The position numbers and the translations under genes are program-made. The notes beneath the pieces are model-generated. The model did not search any database and was not told where the DNA came from. It was given only the letters and a program-made list of their open reading frames with translations. From Bactericera cockerelli (taxonomy: Eukaryota > Arthropoda > Insecta > Hemiptera > Triozidae), in the NCBI GenBank assembly GCA_024516035.1, contig CM044967.1, positions 9,179,413 to 9,243,412 on the forward strand: 64,000 bases of DNA, read 5' to 3'. Each line of letters opens with the position of its first letter. Within the stretch, counting starts at the first letter, position 1. This document shows, piece by piece, positions 1-13,144 of this stretch.

Positions 1-197
1 TCAAAATTGTCAACAAACCTACGGATATACAATTTCCAAATAAAAAACACCCCCCAATTCACCTTATGGTATCACTGTAAGCTCACAAAGTTATTATTTC
101 TGTTTACGACTATGAGTAGATTTATTTGACTGTAGCAGTTACCCTAACAACGACAGCTCTTTTGACGTGTTTCCATTTTTTTGGAAGAAAATTGAAC

Positions 198-707
198 ATG
201 GATTTTGAAACTAGAGGTAAGATGTGATCTTTTTCCGTTTTTCTTAAAATTTTAAGTTGATTATTTCCTGAGATATGAGCTTCTCAAAAGAGGTCCTCAT
301 TCATCAATGTTGAAAATATTTTTTTTCATTATTATGGATCATAAGTTGGTGAAGGGTGTGAGATGGGACAGTGATTTTTTCATAGGAATGTGACCCAAGG
401 TCTGCTTTATATAGAGGTGTCAAAATCGTTTGCATCATTTTGCATCTTTCCAAGATTCAGACTTTTGAAAGTGGGTATCCGTGGTTTCATACTTCTCATT
501 TTACATCTTAAAATGTGTTCATTGGGTTTTATTACAGAATATACTTTGATCAAACGGTCAGATTTTGTTGATTTAATGAGAAGAGCACCAAGTAAAAAAA
601 TAGTGGACCAAATTCACCACTTGGAAGAAGAACTTTTGAAGAATATCAATGAAGATCAATGTAAACGCTTTATTATGGAATTCAAAAGTTCTTCTTCCAA
701 GTGGTGA
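198..707 (+). pseudogene. 5' end of an unknown spliced gene, left palindrome copy
   Basis: Exon 1 is ATG to 216 (MDFETR plus one base) with donor GTAAGA; exon 2 starts at 538 after the acceptor TTTTATTACAG. The join reads MDFETREYTLIKRSDFVDLM, then RRAPSKKIVDQIHHLEEELL and KNINEDQCKRFIMEF before it runs into the opposite arm at 681. The product looks like a helical N-terminal region; I do not recognise the family. The 40-base spacer reads as natural continuation of this copy, so the left copy is probably the original and is cut off by the inversion. Confidence 0.4.
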
Positions 708-1123
708 ATTTGGTCCACTATTTTTTTACTTGGTGCTCTTCTCATTAAATCAACAAGTTCTGACCGTTTGATCAAATTATATTCTGTAATAAAACCAAAT
801 GAACACATTTTAAGATGTAAAATGAGAAATATGAAACCACGGATACCCACTTTCAAAAGTCTGAATCTTGGAAAGATGCAAAATGATGCAAACGATTTTG
901 ACACCTCTATATAAAGCAGACCTTGGGTCACATTCCTATGAAAAAATCACTGTCCCATCTCACACCCTTCACCAACTTATGATCCATAATAATGAAAAAA
1001 AATATTTTCAACATTGATGAATGAGGACCTCTTTTGACAAGCTCATATCTCAGGAAATAATCAACTTAAAATTTTAAGAAAAACGGAAAAAGATCACATC
1101 TTACCTCTAGTTTCAAAATCCAT
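656..1123 (-). pseudogene. 5' end of the same unknown gene, right palindrome copy
   Basis: It mirrors the left copy: ATG at 1123-1121, donor at 1104, exon 2 from 783. Compared with the left copy it reads NLIKRSELVD in place of TLIKRSDFVD, and the frame ends soon after the arm at position 656. It is truncated. Unknown function. Confidence 0.4.
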
Positions 1124-1320
1124 GTTCAATTTTCTTCCAAAAAAATGGAAACACGTCAAAAGAGCTGTCGTTGTTAGGGTAACTGCTACAGTCAAATAAA
1201 TCTACTCATAGTCGTAAACAGAAATAATAACTTTGTGAGCTTACAGTGATACCATAAGGTGAATTGGGGGGTGTTTTTATTTGGAAATTGTATATCCGTA
1301 GGTTTGTTGACAATTTTGAA

Positions 1321-3211
1321 TAGTCAACTTTAACAAAATATCATTTTTATATTTTTGAATTAATTCGCGCTACGAGCTATATCTGCCCCACTGTGAGGCG
1401 ATGCGAAAATGTGATTGAGGCCCAAACACCTTGCTCATAACAGATAGAAACTTGAATTTCATATGCAATAGACAACCAAGGTTTAAAAAATATGTAATTA
1501 AATAGAAATCATTGGAAATTACAAATAATTTTTGTTTCAATATTTACCGAGAAATTGCACAGTAGGTTTTTAAAAAGATAGAATCTTTAGGACTGTCGTA
1601 CGAGTTTTCTGTTGTATTTTACGTGATTTTTTCCTTTCTAGATACAAGTTATCAAAATTAATTGAACTATCACTTTAATTAACTAAGTGAAAGAAAAAGT
1701 TTTAAAACGTGCTCTTTGCTATTTTAGTAGAGACATATTCGAAGATATTGTTTTTCATAGCTCAATATGAATTTATTTTGGTTGTCTATTATATGATTGA
1801 GATTTTTTTTATAACTTGACTCATATTGAGTCTAAAAAGATTGTGGACAAAGAAATTTGGACCTCTTTAACTAAATAGTTGTGAACATCACAGTACTTTC
1901 CATTACAATAGAGGTAAACTTTCCAAAATAATTAAAAATTGGTAAATAAATTAGTATCCATTTATGAATGATTACGATCAACCCCACATTTTTTACATTA
2001 GTTTTTAAAAAATGGAATTACATGAAAACAAATAAATTTTGGTGGTTTAGAGCTCTTGAGGTTAGGTAAAGTTGCATTACTACTACTACTACTTCAAACC
2101 AGTTCAGTTTTGTCTTCCGGGTTTCACAAATGAATTGAAAATGTAAATAGTTACAAAAAATGGTGGTTTTAATTCCTTTCAAGTGACCAGTTGAGTAAAA
2201 AAGGTTTTTGTCTTTTTATCATGGCATTTTCGGATTCTTCAATTCTTATTTGTAATTTCCATGTTCCATTCTCAAATCTAGGGCCTAAAATTCGATTTTG
2301 TACATTTTTTTTACTGTGTTCATTATTAGATATTCTGATCCGAGAGAGGCTGAGATGGGTTTTATTTATCAATCACTTTGATAAAAAATAGGTTTCACAA
2401 TCAAATAGTCTACTAATTTATGTCTAGAGGTCTCAGTTCAAATCCATCTTTGACTTTTATGGGTAAACTTTTCAAACAACAACAAAAATCCATCACAAAC
2501 CAAGTAATGAACACTTGAGATAGGCATTTTCAACCGAAATCAACCTGGGTTCAATTTATTTGTTGATGCAATTCCTAGGTAATGTAGGGTAAAACCCTCG
2601 TCCTGATTTTATGGCGGGACGTTAATCCTGAATCAATTATTGGTCTTGGAAGGAACTAGACATTGGATCTGGGTGTCCATGTCCATACACTCTTTCCACC
2701 GTGAGATGGGTCTCTGTCCCTATCTCACGGACATGTTAATAAATAATATTCAGTATTACAATGTCTCTGAGCTTGGTATTTAGGGATTTCTTGTTATTAA
2801 TGCTTGTTTTCAGTTATAAATACCATGAAATTTCCTACATCTCTTACGATTATCTTCTTCATTTTGTGGTTGTTTTAAACCTCTGTCTGTAATTATTTTA
2901 TAGCAATTAACTTTGTAAATCTATCAACCAAAATCAAACAAAAGAGTAAAATACTTCTTCCATTAAGAAATAGTTCGATTCCCCATAACAGTAGCGACAT
3001 TACCTTGTTCTATCGCAATACACATCATTTGAATTACAAGAAGGTAATCTCGCGTTCTATATACTTTTATGAAACCTTTAATTAAATTACCCAAAACTTG
3101 CTCTAACTCTAAGATACAATATGATGCTAATTATTTATCCTTTTCAGAGGGCGAGTAATTGACGATACTCCTGTATATTTCTACTTTTTATGTTAATCAA
3201 GGGTTAGGACG
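1321..3211. other. Gene-free AT-rich stretch with one short dispersed repeat
   Basis: No gene is supported. The segment at about 2597-2745 (GACATTGGATCTGGGTGTCC, then a CCGTGAG...CTCACGG hairpin) recurs in diverged form at about 19965-20055, so it is a dispersed repeat. A (CTA)n run lies at about 2080-2092. Confidence 0.5.
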
Positions 3212-4900
3212 TATACAGTATGTCTCAGAAGTCCTGGCAATGGCCTCATAACTTTTGAATGGGTACGAATTTTTGGATTCTGTTTGTTTCTAAGGATAGG
3301 AAATGCCCTATGGCCGATTCACTGGTGATGTCAAAATCCAGGTTCGAAACCCGAAAGTGGCACTTTTTTGATAAAAATGGCCATTTCTTGAGAAATTTAA
3401 ATGAGAAGGTATTTTTTTAATTTCATATTATTATTTAACAGGTAAAAATACTGCATTCCTCAAAAAATTTATGGTTATTTCAAATTTAAAAATCTGGTTT
3501 TTTGAGACACCCTGTAGCTTTGGTACCGCGGGACTCAATACAGTCCTCAATGATTTAAAATGACGAAAAAAGTGTCTTGAAAGTACTGAAATGGATAAAA
3601 TTCCGATATATCACCTCCATCAGTGCCGGAGAGCAAAGTGTTTAAAGTCAATAATACTTGTAAGATCACATTTTACCTATTATTTACCTAGGCTTCAATT
3701 ATTCACCATACAAACACACAACCATCACCAAATCGCAACTTTAGTGGGTATCACAGCATTACAAGTCTAGTATAAGTAAGTATCCCTCATTCTTTCGAAT
3801 TTCATTTAACTTGAAATGCCACCACTGATTGCTATTCTCAATTAAAGTATTTACTCATTTGTCTTGATGAGGTTGAGTGAACCGCCAACACACCCAACCA
3901 CATAGTCGAGTTATAATAATTATTTCCCACCGAGAATCGAACCCGGGGATTCCGCAGTCTCATTACTGAATCTAGATAGGGACACATTGGAGAAGAAACT
4001 CATTGCAATGCCATGAAGATCGAAGAGAGTAAACTTTTAAATCAAATAAATATTTAAGTAGGTACCTACCTAGGTTCAGGAGTGAACTAATTTTGAACCT
4101 GCGTGGTCCTGAATCAGGTTGACTCAAATCCATGATACATAGGTTATTAGGAAAAAAACAGGTAGGTAACTAATATGAATGTGGATAGTTAGATATCTAG
4201 TTAATAAATAAATAAATCTGTTTCTCTTCACTTAACTAAGAGTTGAAGTTTGAAAACAATAATGTAGTAGGTAGGTAGGTGACTACACATTTTACTCAAC
4301 TAATCAAAATCTATTTGTTGTTGTTGTTGTTCTTGTCGTCATTCTAACAATGTTCACAAACTAAAGTTGTTATCGAACCCTTTTTCACTTCAAGACAATG
4401 CAACTAATAAAAATTGATTATTGTCATGAAAATAGGTCATTGTTATCCAACCCTCCGGCACAGATGGAGGTGAAATATCGGAGATTTTACCATTTCAGTA
4501 CTTCCAAGACACTTTTTTCGTCATTTTAAATCATTGAGGACTGTATTGAGTCCCGCGGTACCAAAGCTACAGGGTGTCTAAAAAAACCAGATTTTTAAGT
4601 TTGAAATTACCATAGCTCCGCCACTGATAGTGATAGAAAATTTATTTTTTGAGGAATGCAGTATTTTTACCTGTTAATTAATTATATGAAATTAAAAAAA
4701 TACCTTCTCATTTAAATTTCTCAAGAAATGGCCATTTTTATCAAAAAAGTGCCACTTCCGGGGTTCGAACCTAGATTTTGACATCACCAGTGAATCGGCC
4801 ATAGGGCACTTCCTATTCTTAGAAACAAACAGAATCCAAAAATTCGTACCCATTCAAAAGTTATGAGGCCATTGCCAGGACTTCTGAGACATACTGTATA
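3212..4900. mobile_element. Foldback DNA element with 420-450 base inverted arms
   Basis: Arms 3212-3632 and 4453-4900 are inverted copies, starting TATACAGTATGTCTCAGAAG and ending with its reverse complement. The interior (3633-4452) has no transposase; it holds a tRNA-like B box (GGTTCGATTC, minus strand, about 3925-3950), CA-rich sequence, a (GTAG)n run at 4268-4281 and a (TTG)n run. TA-rich outer borders suggest a Tc1/mariner-type non-autonomous origin (inference). Confidence 0.75.
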
Positions 4901-7900
4901 TTGGTCGCAAGAAATCAGGACAAAATCCGCAAAATATTTATGAGCTTCATGAAATAAAAAGGTTTTTAGAGGTCATGGAACTTGAATAAGCGAACAATTT
5001 TACTATAATATTGAATGTGCCGTAAAAAAAATGTGCCAAAACCAACCAACCTGAACCATGAGGCTGAACAACGTCGACCCTGCTTAAGCGGAATAGAACA
5101 GAACAAAAGAAGAAGAAGAATAAGATTGAACCTTCTTAATTTTTATACTGCCCGAATGTGACAATCAAATCTCTTGTACTTTTTGTGTCTCCAATATTTA
5201 TTTACCTCGAAGTTTTAATTTTGTCATTTACGTCATTTCAAAAAAACCTGTTACATTGAAGTGAATTTGGTGTTTTTTGCATTTTTTTTTTTTTTTTTAA
5301 CCCACTTTACGTATTCGGTGTATTTTACAAATTCCTCGCTATATATGTTATATGTTATGAAATAGATGGGCTCTGTGAAAAAAACTTGTACCTTATGTAT
5401 CATTTATTTTTATTTTAAATAACTATTTTTGTGGGTACCCCATGAGACGTGACTGAGAACATTTTCTCCTTGTTCTCAAATAAAATTTCCGTGTTTAAAC
5501 TAAAATGCCTCCTCTGTTAGCTACATGTTATACACAAAACTGTGTACTTTACGAAGAGCTAGCTAGAGCCGTAGACAAATTCTCAACCCCTCCGCTGCTC
5601 CGTTTGATACTTAATGTGGTATCAATGATAAAACACCAAAAACATGAAGAAATTCATCATCTAAAATGTCATTCGCACATGTTTTACCATATACTACAGC
5701 ACTACAGATAGGAATAACCTCCTTGGTCCTATTCGGGCAGTATAATTAAAATGAAAGTCTGCAGCCTCAACTCTACGATAAAAGGGCATTTTATAAAAGT
5801 AAATTTAATCTTCTTTACCAGGAAAAACATTACGACAGCAATACGAAGAAACGTTGAAGCCTTCCTGATTAGAGTTATTTAGAGACACTCGCTAAATGAA
5901 ATAAGATATGTCATTAATGATATATCATTCATTTGAATATCTGTCCTATGTCCTGTGCGCATTGACCGAGCCATGGCCGTACTTAGTTAAAATAAATGAA
6001 AATATTTTGATTGTTACAAATAAGTAGTTCATTATATGATATATGCATTTCTTAATTTCATTTAACAACTATGAGTAATGTATTGTTCAAAAATCATGCT
6101 AGGCGAGATCATTATAATTATGCAGTAATCTTTAAAACACGATCCAAACTACTGTTCTCTCACTGTTTTTATACATAGTATGACTACCTACTAGATAATC
6201 TTGAAACGTAGTGAATAATACTGTAATTTTATTACAACAAGAGATAAAATGAGTCAACCATTAGAACTGAGAAATTTAAGTTCTTCAAATTCATGTAAAA
6301 CATTATTAATTATTTTCATTTTTTTATGAGTTGACCCGATAGTATATGACAAAAAAACTTTAATGCGATATTACCATTTGAGCAGGATGATTTTTGAACT
6401 GCGGAAGAGTCCCAAATGATTTTATTTATCAACCAGAGGTTCAATGGTTTTTTAGATTAAAAACTCCTTTGACTGTGCACTTTTAAATTAACAAGTATAA
6501 GAGGCTCCTAATAAAACTCAATTTGAAATAAATATTTAAAGCATGTTTTACAGAGCAAATATTTGGAATCAGATTTATGGACCTTTTTCCAGAGACTTCT
6601 GAACAAAAAATGTTACTTACTCGTATGAACGGAAATCTATCAATCTTAATCTGTTTCCCTCCTCTTTTTTGTTATTATATATAATGTAATTATATAAATT
6701 ATTAACTACCTAGATAGGCATAAAAGTAGGTGTGTTTCATGTACTAGGTGAAACTCCTATGAGCATTAGGTAATGTTTTATTAGGACACCAATTTATATT
6801 AATGTTGTTATATGATATGATGATTGTTGCCGTTTTTTAATATGTAAATAGAATTAAGTATAAGAAGTTCAAATATAGAACCAGTCAAATGGATCTATAA
6901 AAGTTAGGGACTAACCAACTAGAATGTAGACAGTGGGCTCGATTTCCTTCTTGTATAGAATTTAATGTATATTAAATTCTATATATGGCCTTTGTTAGGA
7001 AAATCAACCCTTTCATGGAATACAACCAATATTTTTTTTATTATTATTTATTATTATTTTTCCTATTATATGTGCCATATTGGTGCAACCATATTATTAT
7101 ATTCTTTTTATTATGTTTATCTTTTTTTTCCAAAATTTAATAGAGTCCGTGCTAAAGATTATAGAATTGCCATGTTATTATTTTCTACGTTTTTTCAGAA
7201 GCACAGAATGACACGATATTTCCAAATCGTTTATATCCTATATCTCAGCTCATGATTCCACCATTATTCGATATCACAAGCTGAGACGGCATATGTGTAC
7301 CACATAATATTCAAAGTACACAGCCGAAAACTTCCACGAAGTATAAGTCCGATTGAGCTGAAATTTAATATGGTTCCTAATGAATTTCACACTTTTTCAC
7401 TTTTCTTTGTATTTTCCTTCGCAAATGAGGACAATGAAAAAGGGTCTCAATTGAAAAAGAGGAAGTTCATTCTTAGAAATGTTGTTACCTTATTACCTTG
7501 TGATTATCTTTCATTCAACCTTTCGTGTCGCAACATAATCATACCTATATATTTGTGTATTTGATGGCCATAAATATTATAAAGTGAGAAAAAGCAATGT
7601 ATCAAATCAATACATAACTACCTAATGTTTTTCTTTCACCAGCAAGGCCATGCCTCGGTGAACCCAGCGCCCCGCAGGCCTAGTCGCAACGCGGCTAGTA
7701 AAACTATATGCGGATTTTAATTAATTCCTTTTGGATTTAAAAAAATACGAATTCAGTACTGCAAAAGGCTCAAATACACTGTACACTTAAAACATAAAAG
7801 ATATGAACGGGCTTATTTTCCTGAGTGATAAGTTCTTTTTAGCGAAAAAAAGATTTTTAGATATACTGAAAAATACAAAGTAAATATCTATAGGAAATTA

Positions 7901-8280
7901 CCATCATTTTTATTACATTAATAATAATTTTATATATTAACAAAACAATCGGTTAGGTTAAATTTACACATAGAATTTATATGTATAAAATATAAGTACA
8001 TTTAATAGAAAAAAATATATTAAACAGTTAACTGTGCTACAAAACAAGTGGTTAATAAGAGTTGTTTCCTAAAATAATTATAATTCATCTAATAATAGAA
8101 ACATTAAAAAAAAACTACACCTTAAGGTAACATTTATTTTACGGGTAGGTAGGTATCTACTGATCGGAGCGCACGGCAGTGCACCAGGCCAAGTTCCAGA
8201 AGCATCACAGTGAATATTTACGTCACATTTGATTAATTTATTTTGGCTTTATAAAATATGGGAAAGTCAAATCTGATAAT
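4901..8280. other. Gene-free AT-rich stretch with repeat fragments
   Basis: No convincing gene. Two inverted fragments of one repeat, TTTATACTGCCCGAATGTG at about 5140 and its counterpart CGGGCAGTATAA at about 5728, bracket a 570-base interval. A T-run lies at 5282-5300. The short open frames at 5505, 6965 and 7295 are AT-rich and show no domain. A fragment at about 7635-7700 (GGCCATGCCTCGGTGAACCC) matches, inverted, the repeat at 63782-63989. Confidence 0.5.
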
Positions 8281-8289
8281 ATCATTTGA

Positions 8290-8520
8290 GAAAGAGAGAG
8301 AGAGAGAGTAATAATAATAATATCGCCTTATTTATACTGCCCGATTAAGACTATTAAAGTCCCATTATTCCAGCAGTAAGCCCAAGACATATTATTATGT
8401 GGTAAAAATCCCAAATGGGAGGATAACTTGTCATGTCCCGGCTGGGTTTCGAACCCACGACCTCTGAAATCTTTGGATTCACAGAGTGCCGCCTTTACCA
8501 CTGAGCTACCGTAGTGAGAG
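8290..8520 (-). mobile_element. tRNA-derived SINE, copy 1
   Basis: On the minus strand GTAGCTCAGTGGTAAAGGCG (A box) is followed 40 bases on by GGTTCGAAACC (B box), then a body ending in a TTTATACTGCCCG-type tail and a (GA)n tract at 8293-8309. The acceptor-stem ends do not pair, so it is a tRNA-derived SINE and not a tRNA gene. Confidence 0.7.
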
Positions 8521-8611
8521 ATTTAAAATCAAGATAACAGTAATGAATATTTTACATCCCACGGTTAGTTCTTCTGTATCTTTGGTTGATTATAATTATT
8601 CATATATACTA

Positions 8612-8875
8612 TACAGGGTCCGCCCAAAAAAAGAGCCACTCGAAATATCTAGATAACGGATTTAAATTTTGAAAAATGCTGAAACACGTGTACCATTATA
8701 TCAAGGGGGACTACCAGTACTTTAGTACTACCAGGGAGCATTTTCAAAATGAAAAATGATTTTCAGGTACAAAAAAAAAAAAAAACAGTCACATCTTTAC
8801 TATTATGTACCACTTGATGCAACACCAAAATAAATATTATTTTTGACAGCTATAGAACGGACAGTCGACCCTGTA
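8612..8875. mobile_element. MITE with TACAGGGTC terminal inverted repeats
   Basis: The element begins TACAGGGTCCGCCC and ends CGACCCTGTA; the 9-base termini are exact inverted repeats. It has no coding capacity and holds an A-run and an inner palindrome around ACCAGTACTTTAGTACTACC. It resembles the many insect MITEs that start CAGGGTG. Confidence 0.65.
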
Positions 8876-9607
8876 CAACCATAAAATAATCCCAAATTAA
8901 GGAGAAATCTTTTAAAAATGATCTTCTTTAGAGGTACCTATCAGAAAATTAATCGGAATTAAAGGAAAATTGACGATAGCACGGCTATGGTATCGCAGAT
9001 AATTAAAAATAATAATTGAAGATTGTCATTTGCATGGTTCTCGATTAAAAAAAATAAAAAAATGACCGATTCCAATACTTTAGATTAAGTCAATGGAATG
9101 TAAATAGGAGATTGCCTGGAACTTGGCTTTTTAAAATTAATTTTGAGAGATAAATTATATAGCACGATGATTCTACTATTTTTGAACTTCAACATGAGGG
9201 TTAGATAGAAACTTGCTACTTTAAAATAATATGCTTGAAGTCTACGAAAAAAAAAACAGTGAAAAATATTGCAGATTCTTTTCTTCTTCTGGCAAGGGAA
9301 AAAATTATAAAGGATATATCAAGAAGCACTATAAGAAAAATCTACGTTTGAAAAATTGTTGCTAAATATTAGTAACTTACATTTTCCAACTAATAGCATG
9401 ATTAACTTCTTTGGACTGATTAATTTAGCGTAACTAAAAACTAGGAATCGCTATAAATTACATTGTGATTTGCCGCCATCAATAGCTAACAACAATTTTT
9501 TTTTTTTTTTTTTTTATACATGATAGATTGACATTCGATCACAGAATTGAATGTCTTTCATTGAGGATATAATGTTATTCGTTAATGTACAATTACATAG
9601 AGGGAGG

Positions 9608-10950
9608 GTGTCTCATTTTAAACGAACCAGTGCGATGACTCGGAAACTATTGATCCTACAGAAAAATTATGCTGACCAAATCTTCCTTAACAATAGAGGG
9701 AAAACTAATGTTGACCTCGAAAATTTTCTCAAAGTTGCCTTTCTAGGTAAGATTGAGGTCAACTTCAGAAATTTAAATGGAAACATGTTTTTTGAAAACG
9801 GTTATGAACTAACCATTAAATACACTGCCCATTATGGACACAATACTTGATTAGTTTACATTGTATACAAATGGCAACTTTGAGATTTTCTACGAAATTA
9901 CTTGTATCTCCAAACTTTTTAACCGGTTCTCTCCAAATTTGAAGAGAATGGTTCTACAAAAAATTCTGTATTGGCAAGTCGTAGACCTTATTTTTGCACC
10001 TTTTTTGACACTTTTTTTTGGTTTTTCTTAAATATAGAGCTAAATCATAATTTAGTAAAAAAAAAAAAATATACAAATAGACTATGTAAAACACAAATGC
10101 GCATATACACACTAATTTTCAGCAAAATCACGGGTTAAGTGGTTCACGAGATATAAGCGTTTAAGTAAAAAGTTAGTGGTCAGGCGCATGGTCTCTATCA
10201 CCAAGAACCGCTAGTACGAAGTTAATAATTAAAATGGGACCATCTATAGAACGTCATCTATATGTGTACAAAATATCGTTGAAATCCGTTCAGTAGTTTC
10301 TGAGATTTGCGCGTTACAAGGAATGTATTTAACAGAACGACATGCACATACAGACACAAAAGCAAAGTTGTTCAGGAGGTTATGAAAAAAATTGAACACA
10401 ATACTTCAATACTTCCCATTACTATTATTAGAAATTTATTAGAAGTAACAATAATTATCTTTTACTGAGATAATTTTTTTGATTGAACCTTTTTTTTTCC
10501 GCTCTTACAAATCTCCAAAGTTTACGAATTTTCTGGGAAATCAGTTCCTACTGAAAGAAGTACCGAGGAAGTATCTCAGAAAATTCGTAACTTTGGAGAC
10601 TTTTAAGAGCGGACAAAAAGATTAAATCAATATATGAACTCAGTAAAATATTCTCATTTTTTTAGTAGTTAGTTCATAACTGTTAGCGTAATGGGACTTC
10701 CTGTCTCGAGCCGACAGTCTAAATAAAGCACTACTATACTATACTATTACAGTCCTCAAAAATACATGGTTCTATTTAAATTTCGGAAGTTGACTTCAAT
10801 CTAACCTAGAAGGTCAACTTCAACCTTACAAAAAATTGAGGTCACCGTTAGTTTTCCCTTATTTTTAAGGAACATTTGGTGAGAATAATTTTTCTGAAGA
10901 ATCAATAATTTCCGAGTAATCGCGCTCGTTCGTTTGAAATGAGACACAAT
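9608..10950. mobile_element. Composite element with inverted arms and nested repeats
   Basis: Arms 9608-9817 and 10665-10950 are inverted copies (TGTCTCATTTTAAACGAAC at the left, GTTTGAAATGAGACAC at the right). Inside lie a minus-strand copy of the repeat also found at 16741-17440 (here 9838-10409) and a hairpin (10495-10615, TCTCCAAAG...CTTTGGAGA). The right arm has an insertion of about 65 bases (10684-10748) ending GACAGTCTAAATAAAGCAC, a repeat tail seen again at 27424. Frames in the arms are not supported as genes. Confidence 0.65.
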
Positions 10951-11065
10951 GCATATGCTTCTTCTTCTTATTGAAATGCTGTTAGGTGTTATCCCAAAAG
11001 CCAAAAAACGGTGTTTTTATTTGAGGAATTAATTCAATTTGAATTTAATATAATTAGTATGCAGC

Positions 11066-11235
11066 ATAGCAGAATCTCTGTGGCTCAGTGGTTAAGAGCA
11101 TTGGTTACTGACCCGGAGGTTGCGGGTTCGAATCCCGGCCGGAGCGAATTCTGATCGAGTTTTTCCGTTTCCGGAATGGCATGGGTGGAAAAGTAGTGCG
11201 AATGTGGTTCCGGGGCACAATTAAAAAAAGAAGTA
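11066..11235 (+). mobile_element. tRNA-derived SINE, copy 2
   Basis: TGTGGCTCAGTGGTTAAGAG (A box) and GGTTCGAATCC (B box) head a body that ends in an A-rich tail. A body this long after the tRNA-like head, and unpaired acceptor ends, argue for a SINE rather than a tRNA gene. Confidence 0.7.
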
Positions 11236-13140
11236 ACCAGCATGTATTATTCTACGTAATAAGGTCTAATGAAGGATAATAAAAATATAATAGAGAACAC
11301 GATTTAAAATCATTCAGTTTTCAATTGATAACATGCTAATAAGATATTTTTATCAAACAATAATTTTGCGTGTTTGTGTTATAATGCTGGCCTACTTCGA
11401 TACTTTTCTTGATAGCTCGAACTTAATGAAGTTGTCATTTATGAAATACTTTTTGGTGCTGAAATACCCAAACGGGAGCAGAGCAAAAAACAAAAACAGT
11501 CATAGGTATTTTACATTACAGGAAATTTAATTCTGTTCAATCGAGCTTGTGCGTTCCGAGAATCTAAAGTTACATGGATATATTTTAAAAAAAAAGCTCA
11601 CAAAAGGACAGACAATGTGAGTAACCTCAAACCAATTGCAGTATTGATCATTTAAAAATGGTATTGATAAAAAAGCAAGTTTGAGAGCACATCATTATAT
11701 TTTGGCGATTTACATGAGCCTAGATATAAACAATAAACATAAACTAATTAGATAATTTTGTTATATTTTGAAATGATATTAATAAATATCAGGTAGCATA
11801 ATATTGAGATCCGGATGAATCAATTTTATTCCAGTTCTTAAATATTGTACAAAATATTTTGATTTGATTAAAATGTTTTGATTTAATTCTCTAAAGCTTT
11901 GATTCAATTCTCTCGAGTCGAGCGTTGGCCTTATTTATGGCAATCAAATGTTAGTATTAAATAAAATTTGCAATATAAAAATTAAAAACTTTAATTAGAA
12001 AAGAAGCAATTAAATATTCTTTCTTTTTTCAGAATATATTTCCCAAAGTGGTGCATAAGTAAATGGATAATTTTTTCGTCATATTACGTTTATTTTTCTT
12101 GTTCTAGAAACAATAATTAATTATTGTTTTCTAAAAGTTTGGGTAATTGCAAAACATGTTAAATCACACTCACACATAGGAAATGACCAGTTTCGTCCTC
12201 GCATAGTTGGGCTCTTTCCAGAAAAATTTCCAATGCTAATTTCATAATTATGTACCGGGTAGACAAGAACTTACCAATCAGGTCTATTTTTTAATAATTT
12301 CTTTTCCTTTTAAATTACTAAAAATGTGAATCAGTTATTTTTATAGTTCTCCAAAAAAATTAACATTTGACAAGTGAGTACTATTGAAAATATAAAGAAT
12401 ACACAAATTTCGTACGGGGAGCAGGGCCTCTTAGTTGTTTACTTACTAGTGATACTTGCATGAAAGTTTCAGGAAATGTATAACATAATATTTAGATCAC
12501 CTTAAGAAAATAAATAAATAAAAAACAGCAGATTTTGCCAACATCATAATTATACGAGTACTATAGTATTCCTAGGATTGAAATTTTTACTTTGTCCCAA
12601 CAGGCGGGGTATTTTTTAATGTCATAAACATCTTCTCTCGTTAGTAACCACGAAATTTATTGCTCTTTATTTTTGGTGCAAAAGGTCTTTTGCAAGTTTA
12701 ACAAAGTGCTTACTTGGACAATACTCTGTTTTATATTATTAGTACTTTTGGCAGCTTCTGTCGTTGTGCTACCAACGTATATCATAAGGAATTGGCTTGT
12801 CTTAATGGCACGATATTATTAATAATAATATTCAGATTTTTTATGGCAAACAAAAGTTCCGTTTTTGTCATGCTTCTTATTTTATATTTTCGACAATTAT
12901 ACTCATACATTTCAAGCTTCAGTTCAGTTAGTTCCCTGTGGTCTTTTGAGGGTGATTTTTATATTATACTCCATGAGCTTCTCAGCATAATTATGACGTT
13001 TTTTTCTGTTGATTATTGATCTCCTTACTGTTATGTTTTTCATGAGTTCAAAAATGCCTGGAAATTTTCTCAATTTCAAGGAAGATTATATGATATTTAG
13101 TACACAAATTTAGTGATATTTAGTTTAGTTTTCATATTGC
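11236..13140. other. Gene-free stretch
   Basis: AT-rich sequence without a supported gene. Frames at 11333 and 12714 are hydrophobic by composition only. An ATAATTAATTAT palindrome lies at about 12110-12126. Nothing else seen. Confidence 0.4.
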
Positions 13141-13144
13141 CACA

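Larger units (their letters stand above)
1..1320. repeat. Near-perfect 1.3-kb palindrome (inverted duplication)
   Basis: Arms 1-640 and 681-1320 are reverse complements with only a few substitutions and a one-base indel (six A against five T near 33 and 1277). The 40-base spacer is 641-680. Each arm contains an ATG, a 5' splice site, an intron and a 3' splice site in the same order. The left arm reaches the window edge, so the palindrome may extend further left. Confidence 0.95.

Noticed and set aside
9551..9850. 99-codon frame on the plus strand, with a similar minus-strand frame at 10801-11004
   Set aside because: They are the two inverted arms of one mobile element, the composition is not conserved between arms and there is no domain.
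11085..11150. tRNA gene on the plus strand
   Set aside because: A and B boxes are present but the acceptor-stem halves do not pair and the sequence continues into a SINE body; the same applies to 8440-8520, 27290-27368, 61130-61199 and 61289-61361.
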